Shown piece after piece: positions 1 to 6,941 of a stretch of 23,138 nucleotides of DNA (its first letter is position 1; each line of letters starts with the position of its first letter). The stretch is from Piscirickettsiaceae bacterium (GTDB taxonomy: Bacteria; Pseudomonadota; Gammaproteobacteria; Thiomicrospirales; Thiomicrospiraceae): the NCBI GenBank assembly GCA_027019045.1, contig JALUXI010000023.1, forward strand, positions 1 to 23,138, in the 5' to 3' direction. The notes under the pieces are model-generated. The model saw only the letters and a list, made by a program, of their open reading frames with translations, did no database searches and was not told where the DNA came from. The position numbers and the translations under genes are program-made.

Positions 1-1743
1 ACTCACCTCTTCAGCCGCTTCCACTTTCGGGTGGAACTGCTGATAAAAGGCTTCCAACATCTCCTGCCAAGACTCCTTGCCTTGCGCAATCAAATCAAAT
101 TCCGCTTCCACATGGGCGGTAAACTGGTAATCCAAAATATCGCCAAAATGTTTAACCAAAAAGTTGGTCACAATGCCTGCAATATCGGTTGGAAAGAGTT
201 TATTCTTCTCACTTCCCGCCTTCTCTTCTAGCGTTTCTGTTTTCAGCTCCGCCTGGGCATTAAGCGATAACTGACGATAGGTACGAGTCGTGCCTTCACG
301 ATCCTCTTTGACGACATAACCTCGTTGCTGAATCGTATCGATCGTCGGTGCATAGGTGGAAGGTCGACCAATGCCCATCTCTTCCAAAGTGCGTACCAAG
401 CTCGCCTCATTGTAACGGGCAGGCGGACGGGAAAAACTTTGACGGGCGGTCAACTCGCCAAGCTTTAATGCCTGCCCGACCTGCATCGGCGGCAAAAGTC
501 CACTGTCATCGCTCTTATCAAAGCTGTACGCCTTTAAAAACCCTTCAAAAGTGACTACTTCGCCTTTGGCGGTCAATTTATCATCAGGCAAGGTGCTAAT
601 CGCAATGTCCACCGTGGTACGCTTCAGCTGCGCATCGGCCATCTGGGAAGCCAATGCCCGTCGCCAAATCAGTTGATACAATCGCTGTTCATTGCGTTCA
701 CCCGTGACGGTTTCCACCGAGAAATCAGTCGGACGAATCGCCTCATGCGCCTCTTGGGCATCGGCATTTTTGGTTTTATAACGGCGAGGTTTGCTAAATT
801 TAGCGCCATAATTCTGTTTAATCACCTGCTCCGCCTGCGCAATCGCCTGCTCAGACAGGTTGACCGAGTCGGTACGCATATAGGTAATTTTTCCCGATTC
901 ATAGAGTCGCTGGGCAATCATCATCGTCTGCTTGACCGAAAAGCCCAGTTTAGCCGCCGCTTCCTGCTGTAAAGTAGAAGTGGTAAAGGGCGGTTTCGGG
1001 CTGCGTTTAGCAGGCTTCTCTTCCAAAGAGCCGACCTTCAACTCCGCTTGACCAACCGCTTCTAAAAACGCCTGTGCTTCGGCTTCCGTTTTAAAGGCAG
1101 CAGTGCGTTTGACTTCAACCGCGTCCACCACTTCGCCTGATGCGTCCAGCAAATCCAGCGACCCTTGCAAGCGATAAACAAAGTCCGCTTCAAATGCCTC
1201 AATCTCTCTTTCTCGCTCCACAATCAGCCGCACAGCCACTGATTGCACTCGCCCTGCTGACAGCCCTGTGCGAATCTTTTTCCATAAAATAGGCGACAAC
1301 TCAAACCCCACAATACGGTCTAAAATTCGTCGTGCCTGCTGGGCATCGACCAGATCCATGTCCACCGTTCGCGGCTCGGCCACCGCTTTTTGGATGGCCG
1401 ATTGGGTAATTTCATGAAACACAATCCGCTTGGTGGTATCGATATCCAGCTTCAACGCTTCCGCCAAATGCCAAGCAATCGCCTCTCCCTCACGGTCCTC
1501 ATCCGTCGCCAGCCAAATGGTATCAGATTCTTTTGCCAATTTACGAAGCTCTGCCACCACCTTCTTCTTGTCGGGCGAAATCTCATACTTCGGCTGAAAA
1601 CCATGCTCAATATCAATGCCCATACCTTTTTTCTGAATATCACGGATATGGCCATAACTGGAACGCACGGTAAACCCATCGCCTAAAAATTTCTCAATCG
1701 TCTTCGCCTTAGCAGGAGACTCCACTATTACTAAATTTGTCAT
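1..1743 (-). CDS. topA: DNA topoisomerase I (partial, C-terminus outside window)
   Basis: Type IA topoisomerase that relaxes negative supercoils by cutting and passing one DNA strand. The reading frame is open from ATG at 1743 to the window edge, giving 581 codons. The start MTNLVIVESPAKAKTIEKFL is the classic Toprim opening; DEDREGE at about residues 81-87 supplies the metal-binding acids, and the catalytic tyrosine lies in ITYMRTDS at about residue 288. The cleavage domains are intact; the zinc-ribbon C-terminal part of a normal 750-870-aa TopA would lie beyond position 1. The Shine-Dalgarno is poor (AAAGTAAAGCGTAAT before ATG). The gene follows dprA on the same strand but is separated from it by a 535-bp repeat-filled gap, so its promoter must lie among or beyond those repeats. 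Identification is secure. Confidence 0.96.
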   Translation of the reverse strand, partial: MTNLVIVESPAKAKTIEKFLGDGFTVRSSYGHIRDIQKKGMGIDIEHGFQPKYEISPDKKKVVAELRKLAKESDTIWLATDEDREGEAIAWHLAEALKLDIDTTKRIVFHEITQSAIQKAVAEPRTVDMDLVDAQQARRILDRIVGFELSPILWKKIRTGLSAGRVQSVAVRLIVEREREIEAFEADFVYRLQGSLDLLDASGEVVDAVEVKRTAAFKTEAEAQAFLEAVGQAELKVGSLEEKPAKRSPKPPFTTSTLQQEAAAKLGFSVKQTMMIAQRLYESGKITYMRTDSVNLSEQAIAQAEQVIKQNYGAKFSKPRRYKTKNADAQEAHEAIRPTDFSVETVTGERNEQRLYQLIWRRALASQMADAQLKRTTVDIAISTLPDDKLTAKGEVVTFEGFLKAYSFDKSDDSGLLPPMQVGQALKLGELTARQSFSRPPARYNEASLVRTLEEMGIGRPSTYAPTIDTIQQRGYVVKEDREGTTRTYRQLSLNAQAELKTETLEEKAGSEKNKLFPTDIAGIVTNFLVKHFGDILDYQFTAHVEAEFDLIAQGKESWQEMLEAFYQQFHPKVEAAEEVS

Positions 1744-1774
1744 ATTACGCTTTACTTTTAAATGTTCTCTTTTT

Positions 1775-1896
1775 GTAACAACTCAGCTCACCCCTGAAAT
1801 CCGCCACTTCTGCGTTGGAAAATGGTCATTTACGACTTGTAAACTCACATTTTCCGCCTTGAATTGACGAATTTCAGGGGCAATCTGAGCTGTCAC
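1775..1896. repeat. 122-bp near-perfect palindrome (long hairpin)
   Basis: The two halves fold onto each other around the loop GACTT (1834-1838). Paired blocks from the centre outward are TTTAC/GTAAA, AAAATG-type blocks (GGAAAATG with CATTTTCC), a CGCCACTTC-like block with one-base differences, CCCCTGAAAT/ATTTCAGGGG, and CTCAG-GTTAC-type outer arms. Each arm is about 58 bp with scattered mismatches. It lies 32 bp upstream of the topA start on the transcript side. It has no U-run expected of a simple terminator. A folded RNA, a MITE-like relic or a REP-type element are all possible. Confidence 0.8.
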
Positions 1897-1979
1897 GGTG
1901 TCAACAGAGCAGTTACCTCTTTTTTACAGAATGCGGTCTTTCTTTATGGATTGCAAGCTTTTTCATCCGTGCTAACACA

Positions 1980-2213
1980 AGGTTGGAGGCAAAGCTCGGA
2001 CTTGGTTGCTCCAGTCTGTGAATCCGTAAGACTCAGCATCGAGCAAGCCAAAACTCGCTTCGCTCAAACATTGGCTTGCTATTTCGACGCTTTCGTCAAC
2101 GGATTCTACAGACTTCCCACAGGCAAGTCCAAGCTTTACCTCCAACCTCAGTTCATCCATCTGTCCAACTTTCACAGGCTGGAGCAATCAAGGCTAAAAG
2201 CCACCTCCGACCT
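1980..2213. repeat. Cluster of inverted repeat units
   Basis: The block 1981-2004 (GGTTGGAGGCAAAGCTCGG...) recurs inverted at 2124-2147 with 22 of 24 bases identical. The similarity continues inward through AGTCTGT, AATCCGT and the perfect 9-bp pair GCAAGCCAA/TTGGCTTGC, making one palindrome of about 167 bp. A second inverted copy of the outer part lies at 2171-2212: its TTCACAGGCTGGAGCAA matches the complement of 2006-2022 with one mismatch, and GGTCGGAGG repeats the outer edge. Open frames cross this stretch on both strands (71 aa and 180 aa), but I read them as by-products of the repeats. Confidence 0.75.
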
Positions 2214-2278
2214 CGAAACCCCTTTAAAGATTCACTCTCCAATCTTAAACCCCCTCTACAAGACATCCTCTCAAATCT

Positions 2279-3454
2279 TCAGCCCAGCCGCCGCCACCGA
2301 CCACCCGATAAGGCTTCAATTTTGCCTGACAACTCCAACATCATCAACTGTGCCTGAATCTCCGAGGCGGGCATTTTACTCAAAACCACCAGCTCATCCA
2401 AGCTAATCGGTTCATACTCTATATAAGAGAGCAGTTTATTGCCTTCACTGCTCAAGTCATCCACATGATGGCCAAACAAGTCGTTTTGGGCGGCTGTCTC
2501 TTGTTGAGCAGGCGAATCCAGCAGTGCATCTGCCAAGTGTGCCTCCAGCTCCTGCAAAATATCGGCCCCACACTCTACCAGTTTTGCCCCCTGCTTAATC
2601 AGCTGATGACAACCTTTCGCATAGGGGTTGGCAATGGAACCAGGCACCGCAAACACCTCTCGCCCCTGCTCCATGGCTTGTCGTGCTGTAATCAGCGAAC
2701 CGCTTTTCAAAGCCGCCTCCACCACCAGCACCCCTTCACTCAAACCACTGATAATACGGTTGCGCATGGGAAAATGAAAAGCAGCAGGTCTCGCACCCAG
2801 TGGAAACTCTGAGACCAAAGCTCCCTCTTCGGCAATCTGGTGTGCCAATGCCTTGTTCTGGGCAGGATAGATGCGGTCAATCCCTGTTCCCATCACCGCT
2901 ATGGTCTTGCCCAGTCCTTTTAAGCCGCCTCGATGTGCTGCTGCATCAATCCCCGCTGCTAAGCCGCTGGTGATGGTAATCCCTTTTTGTGACAACTCAG
3001 CGGCCATACTTTCTGCCACCTGCACTGCTGAACGAGAAGCATTTCTTGCCCCCACCACCCCGATCTGTGGATCTTGCAAAAGCGAAACCTGCCCTTTCAC
3101 AAACAGTACAATCGGCGGATCAGCAATCTGTTTGAGTTTAGCAGGATAACGACTGTCCGCCAAAGTCAAAATAGTATGGTTTGCATCTTTCTCAGCCCAC
3201 GCCAAAGCTGCTGCCACCTTCTGCTCACTATCTGCTGCCAAGAGCGATGCCAACTGATTTTCTCGTAAAATGCCCGCCTGCTGCCAAACCGCCTCAGAAG
3301 CGGCTAACCCTGCCCGCAAACTCCCAAAATGCACCACCACCTGCTGCAACTGCTCCGCACTGACAAAAGCCAAATGATAAGGCAGCCAAACGGACAAATC
3401 CTGCTCTTGTAACGCAAATGCAACTTGTCCTTCACACTGTTCAGAATTTTCCAT
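2279..3454 (-). CDS. dprA: DNA-processing protein DprA (Smf)
   Basis: Binds incoming single-stranded DNA and loads RecA during natural transformation. Numbered from the ATG at 3454 (391 aa) it has an N-terminal SAM-like region, then the Rossmann core: GARNAS near 135, SGLAAGIDAAAH near 163, FPMRNRIISGLS near 228 and GSLITARQAMEQGREVFAVPG near 252. A C-terminal winged-helix (DprA_WH) follows an acidic linker near residues 310-335. The frame can be extended to a TTG at 3460 (two residues more); I prefer ATG because both alternatives lack a strong ribosome site. It is divergent from def with 46 bp between starts, the usual dprA/def arrangement. Its presence suggests competence capacity but does not prove it. 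Confidence 0.95.
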   Translation of the reverse strand: MENSEQCEGQVAFALQEQDLSVWLPYHLAFVSAEQLQQVVVHFGSLRAGLAASEAVWQQAGILRENQLASLLAADSEQKVAAALAWAEKDANHTILTLADSRYPAKLKQIADPPIVLFVKGQVSLLQDPQIGVVGARNASRSAVQVAESMAAELSQKGITITSGLAAGIDAAAHRGGLKGLGKTIAVMGTGIDRIYPAQNKALAHQIAEEGALVSEFPLGARPAAFHFPMRNRIISGLSEGVLVVEAALKSGSLITARQAMEQGREVFAVPGSIANPYAKGCHQLIKQGAKLVECGADILQELEAHLADALLDSPAQQETAAQNDLFGHHVDDLSSEGNKLLSYIEYEPISLDELVVLSKMPASEIQAQLMMLELSGKIEALSGGRWRRLG

Positions 3455-3460
3455 CACCAA

Positions 3461-3496
3461 CCGTTATAATTAAAAGCTCTCTTAAAAGTATAACGG
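3461..3496. promoter_or_regulatory. Divergent dprA/def promoter region with symmetric -10 boxes
   Basis: CCGTTATA (3461-3468) and TATAACGG (3489-3496) form an 8-bp inverted repeat in the short gap between the divergent genes. On the plus strand a perfect TATAAT lies at 3465-3470, suitable for def with a leader of about 24 nt. On the minus strand TATACT (3492-3487) could serve dprA. Neither has a good -35 box. The symmetry could be coincidental to the AT-rich -10 boxes or could be an operator. Confidence 0.45.
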
Positions 3497-3500
3497 AATT

Positions 3501-4013
3501 ATGGAAAAACTGGATATTGTTCTCTACCCCGAAGAGGGGCTTCGCCAAGTGTGTCAACCCATCCCTGAAATGACCGATGAATTGGATAAACTCATCGATG
3601 AAATGTTCTACACCATGTACGATGCCCCAGGTATTGGGCTAGCGGCTCCGCAGGTGGCGGTGCAACAACGACTGATCGTCGTTGATGTCTCCGAAACCAA
3701 AGATCAGCCGATTGCCCTAATTAACCCAGAAGTGGTCGCCAGCAAAGGCGAAATTGTCTGGGAAGAGGGCTGCCTCTCAATTCCAGGTGCCTATGGCAAG
3801 GTCAAACGCCCCAGTGACATTCTGGTTAAAGGCATGGACAGAGATGGCAATGAGGTGGAAATTGAAGCCAATGACCTGCTCGCCGTCTGCATTCAACACG
3901 AAATCGACCACCTCAATGGCAAACTCTTTATCGACCACCTCTCAGGCCTCAAACGCCGCCGAGCCATTGAGCAATTTAAAAAACACCTAGCGGAAAAAGA
4001 GCGGGAACAGTAA
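3501..4013 (+). CDS. def: Peptide deformylase
   Basis: Removes the formyl group from the initiator methionine of nascent proteins; an Fe2+/Zn2+ enzyme at the ribosome exit. At 170 aa it has normal length and all three family motifs: GIGLAAPQ (44-51), EEGCLS (88-93, metal ligand Cys91) and QHEIDH (132-137, ligands His133 and His137 with catalytic Glu134). The C-terminus is a charged helix, as expected for ribosome docking. The ATG at 3501 is the only sensible start, although the Shine-Dalgarno (ACGGAATT) is weak. The stop codon directly abuts the fmt start, the usual def-fmt coupling. Confidence 0.97.
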   Translation: MEKLDIVLYPEEGLRQVCQPIPEMTDELDKLIDEMFYTMYDAPGIGLAAPQVAVQQRLIVVDVSETKDQPIALINPEVVASKGEIVWEEGCLSIPGAYGKVKRPSDILVKGMDRDGNEVEIEANDLLAVCIQHEIDHLNGKLFIDHLSGLKRRRAIEQFKKHLAEKEREQ

Positions 4014-5015
4014 ATGAAAATCATCTTTGCAGGCACGCCTGATTTTTCTGTACCGCCTTTAGAAGCCTTGATTGCGGCGGGGCATGAAGTGGTGGCGGTT
4101 TATACCCAACCTGATCGCCCTGCAGGCCGAGGTCGCAAACTCACTGCCAGCCCTGTGAAGCAGGCGGCTTTAGCCCATGACATTCCCGTTTACCAACCGC
4201 TCAATTTTAAAAATGCGGAAGAAGTTGAACTGCTTCAATCTCATCAAGCAGATGTCATGGTGGTGGTGGCTTACGGCTTGATTCTGCCTGAAGCGGTGCT
4301 GAACGCCCCTGCCAAAGGCTGTCTGAATATTCACGCCTCCCTGCTCCCACGCTGGCGAGGGGCGGCACCGATTCAACGGGCAATTGAAGCGGGCGACGCG
4401 GAAACAGGTGTGACCATTATGCAGATGGATATTGGACTGGATACAGGCGATATGCTCTACAAAGTCACCACGCCCATTTCCCCTGATGACACCGCTCAAA
4501 CCCTGCATGACCGCTTGAGTCAAATGGGAGCAGAGGCGATTGTGGATACTCTCTCACAACTCGACCAACTCACGCCTGAACCTCAAGATGAGAGCTTGGT
4601 CACCTATGCCCACAAGCTCATCAAAGCAGAAGCCGAAATCGACTGGTCGCTCCCTGCGGAAGTCATCCAACGCAAAGTGCAAGCTTTTAACCCCTGGCCT
4701 GTCGCCTTTACCCAGCTCCAAGGCAAGCCGCTTAGAATCTGGCAAACAAAAACGGCAAATATCAACGAAAATTCCAAAAAAATGCCAGAATCCCCAGTCC
4801 TGCAAGCCCAAAAGTCCGCTGGCACCGTGCTAAAAGTCGATAAACAAGGCATTTTCGTGCAGACGGGACTGGGGATTTTGCAACTTTTGCAGGTGCAGCC
4901 GAGTGGCAAAAAACCGATGGATGCCTACGCCTTTGCCCAAGCTCGACAACTGGAAGGCGTGCAGCTCGGTGAACAGTCAAACAGTGAAAAATCAATCAGT
5001 GAGCAACCCAAATGA
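4014..5015 (+). CDS. fmt: Methionyl-tRNA formyltransferase
   Basis: Transfers a formyl group from 10-formyl-THF to initiator Met-tRNA. The N-terminal formyltransferase fold carries the active site in CLNIHASLLPRWRGAAPIQ (Asn105, His107) and MDIGLDTGDM (Asp143), matching the E. coli catalytic triad spacing. The C-terminal OB-fold tRNA-binding domain starts near residue 210. At 333 aa it is somewhat longer than E. coli Fmt (315): an extra loop at about 246-268 (TKTANINENSKKMPESPVLQ) contains one copy of a dispersed nucleotide repeat, and the C-terminal tail is Ser/Glu/Gln-rich. It abuts def without a gap and overlaps rsmB by four bases (ATGA). Confidence 0.97.
   Translation: MKIIFAGTPDFSVPPLEALIAAGHEVVAVYTQPDRPAGRGRKLTASPVKQAALAHDIPVYQPLNFKNAEEVELLQSHQADVMVVVAYGLILPEAVLNAPAKGCLNIHASLLPRWRGAAPIQRAIEAGDAETGVTIMQMDIGLDTGDMLYKVTTPISPDDTAQTLHDRLSQMGAEAIVDTLSQLDQLTPEPQDESLVTYAHKLIKAEAEIDWSLPAEVIQRKVQAFNPWPVAFTQLQGKPLRIWQTKTANINENSKKMPESPVLQAQKSAGTVLKVDKQGIFVQTGLGILQLLQVQPSGKKPMDAYAFAQARQLEGVQLGEQSNSEKSISEQPK
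4779..4803 (+). repeat. Dispersed short repeat, copy 1 (inside fmt)
   Basis: Core CCAGAATCCCCAGTCCTGC, preceded by an A-rich run. It matches the copies at 13449-13473 and 17704-17724 almost base for base. Here it is translated KMPESPVLQ in a loop of Fmt that E. coli lacks. A shorter, inverted match (GACTGGGGATTTTGCAA) lies nearby at 4867-4883 in conserved Fmt sequence and may be chance. Confidence 0.75.
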
Positions 5016-6334
5016 GCGGCGCATCCCAGTCACCTAACGCACGGTTTGTTGCCCTTCGTATCCTGCAGTCAGTGCTGGAAAATGGTCGCTCTTTAAGCCA
5101 AGCCCTGCCTGAAGGCTTAGCCCAATTTTCTGACCCTCGTGAAAGAGGCTTTACCCAGAATTTGGTCATTGGCACCTTACGCTGGCATCTTCGCCTGCAA
5201 GCCATTTTACGGCAGATGATGAAAAAGCCGCTCAAAGAAAAAGACAGCGACATCGCCCTGCTAATTGAACTAGGACTCTATCAAATCCTCTACCTCAATG
5301 TCCCCGAACACGCCGCTGTGGGGGAGACGGTTACACTCACTGGCAAGCTACGAAAAGGCTGGGCAAAAGGGGTGGTCAATGGGGTGCTTCGCAATTTTAT
5401 TCGTCAGCAAGAAACGATTTTGGCAGAGGTCGATCTCAAGCCTGCACAAAAATTTGCCCACCCGCAATGGTTCTTTAAAAAGGTACGCAAAGCCTACCCT
5501 GATCAATGGGAAGCCATTTTGGAAGCGAATAACCAAGAAGCCCCGCTGTTTTTGCGAGTCAATCCATTGGTGCAGAGTCGAGAGGATTTTTTAGCCAAAC
5601 TGCAAGCTGTGGGCATTGCCGCCGAACCGCATTCTTTTAGCCCACAAGGGGTGAAATTGGCACAAGGTTGCGACATTACTCAACTGCCCAGCTATGAAGA
5701 AGGCGGGTTTAGTGTGCAGGACATTGCCGCCCAGCAAGCCGCCCTGACTCTCAAGCCGCAACCAGGCGAACGCATTTTAGATGCCTGTGCCGCTCCAGGC
5801 GGCAAAACCACCCATCTACAAGAGGTCGCCCAAAACCAAGCCGACCTCACCGCACTGGAAGTCGCCCCCGAGCGACTCGAACGGCTCAGTGAAAACCTCT
5901 ATCGCTTGGGACTGGAGGCAGAAGTCTTACAAGGCGATGCCGCTCAGCCTAATGATTGGTGGGATGGACAACCCTATGACAAAATTCTACTGGATGCTCC
6001 CTGCTCGGCAACGGGGATTATTCGCCGTCATCCCGACATCAAACACCACCGCACCGCAGAAGATATTGAGGCCTTAACCACCCTGCAAGCTCAAATTTTA
6101 GAAGCCCAATGGGCATTGCTCAAACCAGGTGGACAACTGCTTTATGCCACCTGCTCCGTCTTGCCTGAAGAGAACACGCTGCAAACCCAAGCCTTTCTAG
6201 ACAACCATCCTGATGCCAAACAGGTTCCCATTGATGCCCCTTGGGGGTTAACACAACCGACAGGCAAACAGATTTTACCAGGGGACACTGAAATGGATGG
6301 TTTTTACTACTGTCTCATTGAAAAGAGGGCGTAA
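5012..6334 (+). CDS. rsmB: 16S rRNA (cytosine-967 C5) methyltransferase
   Basis: Methylates C967 of 16S rRNA. The 440 residues show a NusB-like N-terminal domain (about 8-135), then an RsmB/NOP catalytic domain: ILDACAAPGGKTTHL (255-269) binds SAM, LLDAPCSATG (326-335) carries Cys331, and YATCSVLPEEN (378-388) carries the second cysteine, Cys381. Both cysteines needed for C5 chemistry and product release are present. The length is close to E. coli RsmB (429). The start overlaps the fmt stop in ATGA, supporting translational coupling in the def-fmt-rsmB operon. The next gene starts two bases after the stop. Confidence 0.96.
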   Translation: MSGASQSPNARFVALRILQSVLENGRSLSQALPEGLAQFSDPRERGFTQNLVIGTLRWHLRLQAILRQMMKKPLKEKDSDIALLIELGLYQILYLNVPEHAAVGETVTLTGKLRKGWAKGVVNGVLRNFIRQQETILAEVDLKPAQKFAHPQWFFKKVRKAYPDQWEAILEANNQEAPLFLRVNPLVQSREDFLAKLQAVGIAAEPHSFSPQGVKLAQGCDITQLPSYEEGGFSVQDIAAQQAALTLKPQPGERILDACAAPGGKTTHLQEVAQNQADLTALEVAPERLERLSENLYRLGLEAEVLQGDAAQPNDWWDGQPYDKILLDAPCSATGIIRRHPDIKHHRTAEDIEALTTLQAQILEAQWALLKPGGQLLYATCSVLPEENTLQTQAFLDNHPDAKQVPIDAPWGLTQPTGKQILPGDTEMDGFYYCLIEKRA

Positions 6335-6335
6335 A

Positions 6336-6941
6336 ATGCGGTGTTTTAGAGGGTTTATTCTCAGTTGCCTACTCTGCTTGAGTTTCTCCCCTCAAGCAGC
6401 AGATGCCCCCAAAAGTGCGGTTCCGACAAAAACATCTCAACCTATCTATATCTACCGCTTGCAACCTCTGATTGAAAATGACTGGCTCACCCTCAATGCC
6501 CAAACCCGTATTCAGCTCCCTAAAACGGTCACCGAAGCCCTGCTTCACGAAATCCCACTCACCTTTACCATTCAAATCCAACTATTGACAGACAAAGACT
6601 TTTTAGGCTTTAGCACCAGCGATGCCCTGTTTGATCTCAACTACCAAACCGTGCTGAGCTATGCCAGCTTTAACCAAAAATTTATTCTGCTCAATCAACG
6701 CAATAAGAAAGTCAAACTCCTCAATGATCTTGCTAAAGCTCTTGAAACTTTAGGCACTTTTGAGCATTTTAAAATCCTTCCCCTGCATCAACTCAACCCT
6801 GATAGGCATTATCAACTGCGACTACGAATCTATCTTGATCGCTGGCAACTGCCCACCCCCTTAACTCTTGAAGCCCTTTATAAGGGCGATTGGTCACTCG
6901 ATAGTGGCTGGGTGAGTGAGGAGGTCTCATTCGAGCAATGA
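6336..6941 (+). CDS. DUF4390 secreted protein
   Basis: A 201-aa protein with an N-terminal signal peptide (MRCFRGFILSCLLCLSFSPQAADA, cleavage likely near residue 24), so probably periplasmic. The mature part is a beta-rich unit of the DUF4390 type with conserved-looking stretches ENDWLTLNAQTRIQLP and LDRWQLPTPLTLEALY-DWSLDSGW. The function is unknown. In many beta- and gammaproteobacteria this family lies between rsmB and ntrY, as here. I chose the ATG at 6336 rather than the upstream in-frame ATG at 6297 because it gives the signal peptide and has a Shine-Dalgarno GAGGG at 6325-6329. The stop overlaps the ntrY start (ATGA). A role with the NtrY sensor is plausible from position only. Confidence 0.85.
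   Translation: MRCFRGFILSCLLCLSFSPQAADAPKSAVPTKTSQPIYIYRLQPLIENDWLTLNAQTRIQLPKTVTEALLHEIPLTFTIQIQLLTDKDFLGFSTSDALFDLNYQTVLSYASFNQKFILLNQRNKKVKLLNDLAKALETLGTFEHFKILPLHQLNPDRHYQLRLRIYLDRWQLPTPLTLEALYKGDWSLDSGWVSEEVSFEQ

Larger units (their letters stand above)
1744..2278. other. 535-bp gene-free gap between dprA and topA
   Basis: No convincing gene is visible. The stretch contains the 122-bp palindrome, the inverted-repeat cluster and about 65 bp next to the dprA stop with no recognisable feature. In several gammaproteobacteria smg (DUF494) sits between dprA and topA; no DUF494-like frame is visible on either strand here. A promoter for topA is required somewhere in or beside it, but I could not pick one with confidence. 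Confidence 0.7.

Noticed and set aside
1762..1899. Fragment TAQIAPEIRQFKAENVSLQVV... across the palindrome on the minus strand
   Set aside because: It looks protein-like, but it is only about 45 codons with no proper start and lies wholly inside a palindrome. It does not resemble DUF494.
1972..2187. 71-aa frame on the minus strand
   Set aside because: It starts at TTG and is fully made of the repeat unit (GLACGKSVESV...); the same unit read in opposite orientation also stays open, so the frame is a by-product.
2271..2285. CAAATCTTCAG near the dprA stop as another copy of the CCCAAATC repeat
   Set aside because: Only an 11-base match without a partner arm; repeats of that length are expected by chance in a window this size.
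1864..2406. Open frame of 180 aa on the plus strand
   Set aside because: It runs through the inverted-repeat cluster and into the antisense of dprA. The composition is Ser/Pro/Thr/Gln-rich with no recognisable domain, and no Shine-Dalgarno precedes it.
6413..6421. Haemophilus-type DNA uptake 9-mer AAGTGCGGT (also inverted at 10239-10247)
   Set aside because: Only two exact copies in 23 kb. A genome using this signal would have many more; two is within chance given the codon use.
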